DNA of 13,127 bases from an uncultured Lactobacillus sp. Its GTDB lineage: Bacteria > Bacillota > Bacilli > Lactobacillales > Lactobacillaceae. This document shows, one piece after another, positions 6,999-13,127 of the stretch; the first letter of the stretch is position 1; each line of letters opens with the position of its first letter. The notes under the pieces are model-generated. The model had not been told where the DNA came from and made no database searches. It was given only the letters and a program-made list of their open reading frames with translations. A program made the translations under genes and the position numbers. The DNA lies in assembly GCA_946482425.1 (NCBI GenBank), contig CAMLRO010000038.1:1-13127 (forward strand). Reading direction: 5' to 3'.

Positions 6999-7958
6999 TT
7001 ATTTAGTCATTTCTTCATTTATATCAATTAACGATTCTTCACTGGCATGTTTTTCATCAAAAAGATCAAGAATATCATGGGTTTCTAATTTTCCATTCTC
7101 CATGCCGACAGCTAAACCGCCTTTACCATCAAGAAGTAACTTGACCGCATAATTTCCCATCTTTGTGGCATTAATCCTATCAGTAACCGTTGGTGCACCA
7201 CCACGCTGCATGTGACCAATTACATTTGCCCTGCAATCGAATTCGCCGTATTTTAAAAGTTCAGTTCTAAAATCAGCGGCATCCATCACACCTTCAGCTA
7301 ATATGATAATGCCATTGTCTTTGCCATCTTTAAAACCGCGCTTTAATCTTTCAGCAATTGCTTTAATGTCATAACTTCTTTCTGGAACAACAATTGCATC
7401 TGCACCACTTGCTAAACCTACACGCATAGCAATGTCACCACAATTGCGTCCCATAACATTAACAACAAAAACGCGGTGATGACTGCTGGCAGTATCACGA
7501 ATTCTGTCGATAGCTTGCATTGCCGTATTGCAGGCAGTATCAAGTCCAATAGTATACTCAGTATATGGAATATCATTGTCAATGGTTCCTGGCAAACCAA
7601 TTGAGTTAATTCCCAACCGGGTTAATGCCAGCGCACCATGATAAGAACCATCACCGCCGATAACAATTACAGTATCAATGTCATGCTTTTTTAACTGTTC
7701 CACCCCTTTTTCTTGCACTTCTTTTTGTGCAAACTCAGGGTAGCGGGCACTGTAAAGAAAAGTACCACCAGCGCTAATCATATGGTCAACATTTTCGCTA
7801 GTTAAGGTAACAAAGTCACCTGCTACAAGCCCAGCATAACCATAACGGATACCAACAACACCAAGTCCGTGATGAATAGCAGTTTTTGTAACAGCCCTTA
7901 CAGCTGCATTCATGCCAGGAGCATCGCCACCGCTCGTTAAAATTCCAATTCGCTTCAT
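6999..7958 (-). CDS. pfkA: ATP-dependent 6-phosphofructokinase
   Basis: Phosphorylates fructose 6-phosphate to fructose 1,6-bisphosphate, committing sugar to glycolysis. The 319 residues align without gaps to the numbering of E. coli Pfk-1 through position 252. Catalytic and substrate residues are intact: G11, R72, D103 (GGDGS), T125, D127 and D129 (PGTIDND), R162, M169-G-R171, E222, H249 and R252. The allosteric pocket is not conserved: R25, R54, D59, E187 and K211 of the E. coli enzyme are K, S, H, D and D here, while R21, R154 and K213 remain. This suggests weak control by ADP and PEP, as reported for the L. delbrueckii subsp. bulgaricus enzyme. The start has a GAGGTG site (7969-7964) 5 nt upstream. 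First gene of the pfkA-pyk operon, under a cre site. Confidence 0.98.
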   Translation of the reverse strand: MKRIGILTSGGDAPGMNAAVRAVTKTAIHHGLGVVGIRYGYAGLVAGDFVTLTSENVDHMISAGGTFLYSARYPEFAQKEVQEKGVEQLKKHDIDTVIVIGGDGSYHGALALTRLGINSIGLPGTIDNDIPYTEYTIGLDTACNTAMQAIDRIRDTASSHHRVFVVNVMGRNCGDIAMRVGLASGADAIVVPERSYDIKAIAERLKRGFKDGKDNGIIILAEGVMDAADFRTELLKYGEFDCRANVIGHMQRGGAPTVTDRINATKMGNYAVKLLLDGKGGLAVGMENGKLETHDILDLFDEKHASEESLIDINEEMTK

Positions 7959-8005
7959 GAATTCACCTCATCAAGATTTATTGTGTAATTTCTCACATCC
8001 ACTAA

Positions 8006-8033
8006 ATTTTAACATTCTTTCATGAAAAAATCT
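8006..8033 (-). promoter_or_regulatory. Candidate pfkA-pyk promoter (extended -10)
   Basis: TAAAAT at 8011-8006 on the minus strand is preceded by TGT, giving an extended -10 element. The nearest -35-like hexamer is TTGTGA, 21 bp upstream, which is too far for a standard promoter. The extended -10 and an activator bound at the upstream cre may compensate. A transcription start would fall near 7999, leaving a leader of about 40 nt. Confidence 0.5.
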
Positions 8034-8076
8034 CACAAAAAATGATTAAAATTCTTGATTTGACGGTCTTTTTCAA

Positions 8077-8090
8077 TGTTAGCGTTAACA
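8077..8090. promoter_or_regulatory. cre site (CcpA-binding) upstream of pfkA
   Basis: TGTTAGCGTTAACA fits the catabolite-responsive element pattern TGNNANCGNTNNCA at every fixed position, and the dyad extends one base each side (ATGTTA...TAACAT). Its centre is about 85 bp upstream of the predicted pfkA transcription start. CcpA sites so placed are typically activating, and CcpA is known to activate glycolytic operons in lactic acid bacteria. It also lies only about 30 bp past the dnaE stop, where bound CcpA could hinder read-through. Confidence 0.75.
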
Positions 8091-8120
8091 TCAACTATTT
8101 GTTTACGCTTACTCAAAAAA

Positions 8121-11100
8121 TTACTCTTTTAAATTTACAACCTTTAAATTAGTTAGAATATATTGTTTTTTACTCGAGTCGAAACGATCATTTTGAACTT
8201 TAATACCTAATAGATAAATATTACCCTCCTTTAAATTCGATTGAATTTTATCATAAACATTAGGAAAGATTACAATATCCTGCTTACTGTTTGTATCAGC
8301 AAAACTACCAAAAGCCATTGTTTGACCTTTTTTGGTCCTCACAAGTTTTAATGACATCAGTTTGCCGACAGCTATTCCCCCATCATTTATTTCAAATTCA
8401 TTTAGCGGCTTAGCATTAAACTTCTGAGCATATTTTTGCACGGTAATTAATGGAGAAGTGAGTGTAGAAAAACCTAAAGTTTTTTCTTCCATCAGAGCCA
8501 TTTCTTGTTTGCCGGGTTCTTCAGCGGGCTTAATGGGAACGCCACCTAAGCCTTCTGATAAAGCAAGATTTTCTCCAGTTAATTTAACGTTCTCAATTAT
8601 TTCAGAGCAATTTTGTAATAGCTCGTTACGATTTTTGTTAAGGCGGTCAAAACATCCCGATTTGATTAAAGATTCAACCACATTTGTAATGCTGTTGGTT
8701 TTAATAAATTTGGGATCAATCTGACGTAAAAAACCGCTAAGAGAATCAAAGGGTTGAGTTTGCCGCTTGGCAATTATTTCTTTAAGAAAATCTATTCTAA
8801 TTCCTTTAATTGCACGCAAACCCACTAAAATTCGCCCATCAATTACCTGATAAGCTAAGTCACTTTTGTTAATGTCAGGTGGCATAATTTTAACGCCATC
8901 TTCTTGAGCGCGCATTATATATTCGTTCGCCTTATTTTGATTACCAATATTAGAATTAAGCATAGAGGCATAAAATTCAGCTGGATAATGAACTTGTAAA
9001 TATGCAAGCCAAAATGCGATCATCGTATAAGCAACAGCATGTGATCGGTTGAAACCATAATTGGCAAATTGCTCAATATAGTCATATACACGGGTCGCAA
9101 CCTGAACAGTCCTGCCGTTTTTTACTGCACCGTTGATAAATTTAGATTTTTCCTGTTCAATAACCTTTTGATCTTTTTTTGACATTGCTCTGCGTAAAAT
9201 GTCGGCTTCTCCTAAAGAAAAGCCAGCCATAACACGAGCAGTCTGCATCACTTGTTCTTGATAAACCAAAACACCATATGTTGAAGACAAAATTGGTTTT
9301 AAGCTGGGATCAGGGTATGTGACTTTCTGTGTGCCTTTTTTGCGTGCAATAAAAGTTTTGATATTCTGCATTGGACCTGGACGATAAAGTGCGTTGACTG
9401 CTACCAAATCTTCAAAATTATCTGGATGCAATTCACGCAGAACATTGCGAATTCCACCTGATTCAAATTGAAAGACGAGTTCTGTTTCACCCTTTTGAAA
9501 AATACTTAAAGTAGCCGGATCATCTAGGGGGATCTGATTAACATCGATCTTTTTTCCTTGCTCGCGGATCATTTTCTCCGTATCACCAAGAATAGTTAAA
9601 TTTCTTAAACCTAAAAAATCTATTTTTAACAATCCCAATGACTCGACATATTTTTTGGTTTGCTGAGTTATGGGTATTCCCAATTGTCCTGATTGCAAGC
9701 CAGCAATAGCAGCAATAGAATTATCGCTAAGAACTAAACCGGCAGCATGGATTGAATAGTGGCGGGGCAAGCCTTCCAAGCCACTTGCAGTTTCATAAAG
9801 CAACTTATTGATATCATTTGCGTTCACCAGCATTTGCATTTTTTTGGATTCTTTATAAGCCTGAGCAAGACTAATTTTGCCCTTTGCAAAAGGAACGCTT
9901 TTAGACCATTCACTTAATTGCATTTCTTGGAGACCAAATACTCTGCCTGTATCTCGCAAAACTTGCTTAGCTGCCAGAGTCCCAAAAGTGAGGATCTGAG
10001 CAGCATGATCCATGCCGTATTTATTAAACATATATTTTATCACGTCATCACGACGATTATCTGGTATATCCAAATCAATATCAGGCATTTCATGTCTGGC
10101 GGGATTTAAAAAACGCTCAAAAAGCAAGTTATATTTAATTGGATCAACCTCTGTAATATTTAAAGAATATGAAACTAACGAGCCACAAGCTGAACCCCTG
10201 CCTGGGCCCATCGTAATCCCTACTCGATGACAGTAGTTTACAACATCCCAAACAATCAAAAAGTAATCATTAAAACCCATTTTATCTATTACTTGTAATT
10301 CATAATTTAGCTGTTTTTGATAATTAGCAGGAACTTTATGTTGACCAAAGCGTCTTTGTAAACCCTTTTGAGCCAAAAATTGCAGATAATCTTTGGAAGT
10401 GGAAAATTGGTCCTGCTTAAATTTAGGCAAAACTGGTGTTTGAAATATAATTTTTGCATTGCACATAGAAGCAATTTTTTCTGTATTTTCTAAAGCTTCA
10501 TCCAAACCTAATTTATGGTAGCGCTCGCTCAATTCCTCAATAGCTGGCAAATAGTGTGAGCCAGATTGTTTAGCTAAATCTGTGATATCTTGTAAAACTG
10601 CGCCTTTTTTAATAGCTTGTAAAGTTTTTCGCAAGAATTGGTCACGAGGTTTTAAATAACAGGTATCCTCAACGCTAACTAGTGGTAAATTAAACTGCTT
10701 TGACAGAGCTTTGATATAGTGAATATAATTTTCCTGCTTTTCACTGCCATATACTCCGATATATAAGGAACTAGATTTAGGAATCAAGTCAACTAACTGA
10801 CGCAAAAAATCTGTTCCTAAACTTTCATTCTGCATCTGCAAGTTTAATAACTCACTGTGCAAATTTGCCGGTATAATAAATATCAAATCATTTAAATCCT
10901 TGGTCAAATCTGCCATAGTTAAAATTTTTTGCTTACTGCCATTGTCTGTCAAAAGGTTAATTCTGCTGGATAAACGCAAGATATTGCGGTAACCCTCATC
11001 AGTCTTTGCTAAAGCAATAAGATCATATTGGTGAGCACTATCAATTAATCCGTTTAATCTTAATTGCATCCCTAAGAGTGGCTTAATACCAACTTTTTGA

Positions 11101-11261
11101 GCAACTTCAAAAAAATTAACTAGTCCATAGGTTACATTAATATCAGTTAAACCCACAGCCCCATAACCTAATTTTTTTGCAGTAGTCAGTAAGTCCTTAA
11201 TTTTTATTGGACTGTCTAAAAGCGTAAAAGAGCTAAGGTTTTGCAATGCAGCGAATTTCAT
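8121..11261 (-). CDS. dnaE: DNA polymerase III subunit alpha, DnaE type
   Basis: Family C replicative polymerase. In Firmicutes DnaE extends RNA primers before handing over to PolC. With the start at ATG 11261 (MKFAALQN) it has 1046 residues. The ribosome site GGAAGGTGA overlaps 11277-11269. An open frame continues upstream to 11345, but that part overlaps the divergent promoter. Order of parts: PHP domain (about 1-200), palm with GPGRGSACGS (352-361), catalytic D394 and D396 in PDIDLDIPDNRR, third aspartate D548 in KIDFLGL, fingers with YRPGPM (626-631) and YGFNRSHAVAYT (about 735-746), a helix-hairpin-helix region, and a C-terminal OB fold (about 962-1046). No tau-binding extension is present, as expected for Gram-positive DnaE. 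The PHP metal-binding histidines are missing. It lies in its own transcription unit between the divergent promoter and pfkA. Confidence 0.96.
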   Translation of the reverse strand: MKFAALQNLSSFTLLDSPIKIKDLLTTAKKLGYGAVGLTDINVTYGLVNFFEVAQKVGIKPLLGMQLRLNGLIDSAHQYDLIALAKTDEGYRNILRLSSRINLLTDNGSKQKILTMADLTKDLNDLIFIIPANLHSELLNLQMQNESLGTDFLRQLVDLIPKSSSLYIGVYGSEKQENYIHYIKALSKQFNLPLVSVEDTCYLKPRDQFLRKTLQAIKKGAVLQDITDLAKQSGSHYLPAIEELSERYHKLGLDEALENTEKIASMCNAKIIFQTPVLPKFKQDQFSTSKDYLQFLAQKGLQRRFGQHKVPANYQKQLNYELQVIDKMGFNDYFLIVWDVVNYCHRVGITMGPGRGSACGSLVSYSLNITEVDPIKYNLLFERFLNPARHEMPDIDLDIPDNRRDDVIKYMFNKYGMDHAAQILTFGTLAAKQVLRDTGRVFGLQEMQLSEWSKSVPFAKGKISLAQAYKESKKMQMLVNANDINKLLYETASGLEGLPRHYSIHAAGLVLSDNSIAAIAGLQSGQLGIPITQQTKKYVESLGLLKIDFLGLRNLTILGDTEKMIREQGKKIDVNQIPLDDPATLSIFQKGETELVFQFESGGIRNVLRELHPDNFEDLVAVNALYRPGPMQNIKTFIARKKGTQKVTYPDPSLKPILSSTYGVLVYQEQVMQTARVMAGFSLGEADILRRAMSKKDQKVIEQEKSKFINGAVKNGRTVQVATRVYDYIEQFANYGFNRSHAVAYTMIAFWLAYLQVHYPAEFYASMLNSNIGNQNKANEYIMRAQEDGVKIMPPDINKSDLAYQVIDGRILVGLRAIKGIRIDFLKEIIAKRQTQPFDSLSGFLRQIDPKFIKTNSITNVVESLIKSGCFDRLNKNRNELLQNCSEIIENVKLTGENLALSEGLGGVPIKPAEEPGKQEMALMEEKTLGFSTLTSPLITVQKYAQKFNAKPLNEFEINDGGIAVGKLMSLKLVRTKKGQTMAFGSFADTNSKQDIVIFPNVYDKIQSNLKEGNIYLLGIKVQNDRFDSSKKQYILTNLKVVNLKE

Positions 11262-11292
11262 ATTCAGGTCACCTTCCATATAAATAAGTATA
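11262..11292 (-). promoter_or_regulatory. Candidate dnaE promoter and ribosome binding site
   Basis: TATACT at 11292-11287 preceded by TGG forms an extended -10 box on the minus strand. No good -35 is seen at 16-18 bp. Transcription would start near 11280, giving a leader of only about 20 nt that holds the AAGG ribosome site. Such a short leader supports the ATG at 11261 over upstream in-frame codons. Confidence 0.5.
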
Positions 11293-11312
11293 CCAAAAAG
11301 CTGTCTTTTGGA

Positions 11313-11341
11313 TTGAAAACGTGCATAATATTTGTTAAAAT
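11313..11341 (+). promoter_or_regulatory. Promoter of the small membrane protein gene
   Basis: TTGAAA (11313-11318), a 17-bp spacer, and TAAAAT (11336-11341) preceded by TGT: a near-consensus sigma-A promoter with an extended -10. It faces away from the dnaE promoter; the two -10 boxes are about 45 bp apart. Confidence 0.8.
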
Positions 11342-11367
11342 TCAATGGTATGAAAGAAGGAAACGCT

Positions 11368-11574
11368 ATGGGTCGTTATATCGTAACTATTTGCTGGAGC
11401 GTTGTTTACATGCTAATTGTAGGTTTTATTGCCGCTCCTTTAACCCAACATGTTTTTAATCTAAGTGAAGCTGCCGTTGTCGGTTTGATTTTTGGTTTGT
11501 TATTTGCAGCCATCATCCCCACAATTACGGCTCATTCTCATAAAGACAAAAGTAAGTATTCAAAACTTAAATAA
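11368..11574 (+). CDS. Small two-helix membrane protein, DUF2929/YjzD-like (tentative)
   Basis: A 68-residue protein of unknown function, the only plus-strand gene in the window. It has two hydrophobic helices, about residues 4-24 (YIVTICWSVVYMLIVGFIAAP) and 34-53 (EAAVVGLIFGLLFAAIIPTI). A positively charged, histidine- and lysine-rich tail of about 14 residues follows. The start ATG (11368) has AGAAGGAAA just upstream (about 7 nt spacing). In-frame ATG codons at 11332 and 11350 lack a ribosome site, and the first of them falls in the promoter spacer. Size and hydropathy resemble the DUF2929 (YjzD) family often found beside dnaE in lactobacilli, but the match is from memory and weak. It has its own strong promoter and ends in a shared terminator. 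Confidence 0.8.
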   Translation: MGRYIVTICWSVVYMLIVGFIAAPLTQHVFNLSEAAVVGLIFGLLFAAIIPTITAHSHKDKSKYSKLK

Positions 11575-11577
11575 CTA

Positions 11578-11610
11578 AAAAAGTCATTAGCTGATAGCTG
11601 ATGACTTTTT
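11578..11610. terminator. Bidirectional terminator between convergent genes
   Basis: A 15-bp stem (11578-11592 with 11596-11610) with a GAT loop and a single T-G pair: A-run, GTCATTAGCT, loop, AGCTGATGAC, T-run. Both strands end in a U-run, so it can stop the small membrane protein gene from the left and the nucleotidase gene from the right. It fills most of the 38 bp between their stop codons. Confidence 0.93.
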
Positions 11611-11612
11611 AA

Positions 11613-13127
11613 TTATCTAAAACGATAATTTCGTGAAAAATTAACTTTTGGATGACCTTTAGTCAGAAACTCTTTGAACATTTCCACATAATCTTTAGCC
11701 AAAGTTTTTTCAATCTTGTTAACGCTGTATTCTGGATAGAAACCGCCTCCCATAGCACGATAATTATTAACGGCCAGGCGATATTTTTTTTGCTCTAAAA
11801 TCGGTTGTCCGTTTAATTCAAACTTAGTTAAGCGATTCCCAACAGGTCTTAGAATATCCGCTTCATAATTAAGCGGGTAAAAAACATCAAAGTTAAAAAG
11901 CTGATTGCGATAATGAGGGTCAAACGTAATGTTGCCCCTGTTATCCTTGATTAAAAATTTTAGTGAATATTCGACAATATGGCGAAATTCTTTCCCGGTT
12001 ACTTTAACTATACACAATTGATTAGCAAAAGGATAATTTAGCAAAATATCACGCATTGAAACATTTTTATTAAATCCATGAGCAGTTTCACTCATCAAAG
12101 CTGTTGCTGAAACATCAGCCTTTGTAAAATAAAGTTGCAGGTCTTGTAGTAAATTAATAAATGGTGAACCCTTAATTCTTGCTTCATTTGCATTCAAAAT
12201 AAGAGCAGGTTCATCTAAATAAGCAATTGGCTGGTCAAGCCATTTTTGTGCTTGCCGCTCCACTGATAAACGGGAAGTATTAATTTTGCGATCGGGTTCA
12301 TAGTCTTGAGCGTCAATTAATTCAGTAGACATTGACTTTATTTCTTTACTTTGCTGGTCAAAATCCAGCACTATCTTGCCAATGGCTTCCCCGCGATAAC
12401 CTGGTTGCACAATGGCAGTTTTGCGTTCGACTAGACTTAGTCTACGGTGTTGATGTCCTGTCAGCATTACATCAATATCAGGAATTTTCTGTAAAATACG
12501 ATATCCTTCATTTTCTCCTGTGTGTGGCTCCTTGCGTGTTCCCGTGTGAAGATCAGCTTCAAAACCGCCATGATAAAGCACAGCCAAGACATCAACTTTA
12601 GGCCTTAAAAAAGCTGTTATTTGCTTAACCTGCTCAAAAGCAGATTTAAATTTTAATCCCGCAACGTGGTCTGCTGGCTCCCAAAACGGTACCCGTTGGG
12701 TAGTAATACCAACAATTCCCACCTTTATACCGTTTTTATTGATAATGATATAATCTTGTCCAAAGGCCGGCAGATCATTTTTTTCAGCCAATATATTGCT
12801 ATTTAAAAAAGTAGCTTTACTATAAGCTAAATATTTTTTTAAATAGCCTAATCCAAAATTAAAATCATGATTGCCTAAACATCTGACATCGTACCCGATG
12901 AGATTATAGCAATCTGCAAATGCTTTTAAATTGGCATCATTATTTGACTCATGTACATAAGCCGCTAAAGGTGAACCTTGAAGACAATCACCAGAATCGG
13001 TCACAATTACATTTTCAGCCCCATATTTATTGCGCTGCTGTTTTATTATGCTACTTAGTCTGGCCAGTCCGTAAGGAGCAGCATAACTATTTTTTTCTTG
13101 ATAGTCCGTGGGAAAAATAAAGCCATG
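11613..13127 (-). CDS. 5'-nucleotidase / UshA-YunD-family metallophosphoesterase (5' end outside window)
   Basis: Dinuclear-metal phosphoesterase of the bifunctional UDP-sugar hydrolase/5'-nucleotidase family, which releases phosphate from nucleotides or related esters. The frame stays open to the right edge, adding 41 codons before the GTG at 13004. The visible part begins with the HG of the family's NDxHG motif (HGFIFPTDYQ), so few residues need be missing. Further motifs over 505 visible codons: SGDCLQGSP (about 45-53), GNHDFNFG (85-92), YHGGFE (185-190) and GHQH (224-227), all metal or phosphate ligands. The C-terminal nucleotidase domain ends with YRAMGGGFYPEY, the stacking and substrate-binding loop. 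No signal peptide can be judged because the N-terminus is off the window. The substrate is not predictable from the sequence alone. Confidence 0.9.
   Translation of the reverse strand, partial: HGFIFPTDYQEKNSYAAPYGLARLSSIIKQQRNKYGAENVIVTDSGDCLQGSPLAAYVHESNNDANLKAFADCYNLIGYDVRCLGNHDFNFGLGYLKKYLAYSKATFLNSNILAEKNDLPAFGQDYIIINKNGIKVGIVGITTQRVPFWEPADHVAGLKFKSAFEQVKQITAFLRPKVDVLAVLYHGGFEADLHTGTRKEPHTGENEGYRILQKIPDIDVMLTGHQHRRLSLVERKTAIVQPGYRGEAIGKIVLDFDQQSKEIKSMSTELIDAQDYEPDRKINTSRLSVERQAQKWLDQPIAYLDEPALILNANEARIKGSPFINLLQDLQLYFTKADVSATALMSETAHGFNKNVSMRDILLNYPFANQLCIVKVTGKEFRHIVEYSLKFLIKDNRGNITFDPHYRNQLFNFDVFYPLNYEADILRPVGNRLTKFELNGQPILEQKKYRLAVNNYRAMGGGFYPEYSVNKIEKTLAKDYVEMFKEFLTKGHPKVNFSRNYRFR

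Noticed and set aside
8077..8091. Hairpin terminator of dnaE
   Set aside because: The dyad ATGTTA-GCGT-TAACAT is short, AT-rich and not followed by a U-run on the minus strand; it fits the cre pattern instead.
11262..11345. N-terminal extension of dnaE by 28 codons
   Set aside because: It overlaps the divergent promoter region, has no ribosome site, and lies upstream of the GGAAGGTGA site that precedes ATG 11261; the extension has no DnaE character.
11332..11367. Earlier ATG starts for the small plus-strand gene (11332, 11350)
   Set aside because: The first falls within the spacer before the -10 box and neither has a ribosome site; ATG 11368 follows AGAAGGA at a good distance and begins the hydrophobic helix.
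11613..13004. Treating the nucleotidase as a complete gene starting at GTG 13004
   Set aside because: The frame is open to the window edge and the 41 extra codons encode the conserved HGFIFPTDYQ segment, so the gene is cut by the window, not started here.
1..13127. A defence system, mobile island or other novel multi-gene system
   Set aside because: Every gene but the small membrane protein belongs to a clear core family in usual lactobacillar order, with uniform base composition and no repeats, integrase or insertion sequence.

Overview
The window is a dense, low-GC stretch of a core bacterial chromosome, almost certainly from a Lactobacillus in the narrow sense (delbrueckii/acidophilus group). 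The pointers are the gene order cvfB-xerD-ribT-scpA-scpB-rluB next to pfkA-pyk and dnaE, a Gram-positive DnaE-type polymerase, a pyruvate kinase with the extra C-terminal PEP-mobile domain, and strong AGGAG-type ribosome binding sites. I cannot name a species. No mobile element, phage gene, CRISPR array, rRNA or tRNA was seen.

All genes but one are on the minus strand, so they read from right to left. From the right edge: a 5'-nucleotidase-family metallophosphoesterase (11613-13127, N-terminus cut off), a bidirectional terminator, and a small two-helix membrane protein (11368-11574, plus strand). A compact divergent promoter region (11262-11367) follows, then dnaE (8121-11261). Next is a 162-bp control region with a perfect cre (CcpA) site and an extended -10 promoter, then the glycolytic operon pfkA-pyk, closed by a strong hairpin terminator (5152-5183). 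A second promoter, with a small palindrome over its -35 box, drives a tightly coupled operon: cvfB, xerD, ribT-like, scpA, scpB, rluB. These genes overlap or nearly touch. Downstream of rluB an FMN riboswitch with its own terminator controls ribU, the riboflavin-binding subunit of an ECF transporter, which runs off the left edge.

Functionally the window joins chromosome maintenance (ScpA/ScpB with SMC, XerD, DnaE), ribosome modification (RluB/RsuA family), the two classical control points of glycolysis (Pfk and Pyk) under apparent carbon-catabolite control, and riboflavin salvage under FMN feedback. I found no previously undescribed system. The points worth a second look are losses or remodelling within known families: a PFK with most of its effector-site charges replaced, a DnaE whose PHP domain lacks its metal-binding histidines, a RibT-like GNAT with a damaged acetyl-CoA loop, and a readable switching mechanism for the FMN riboswitch.
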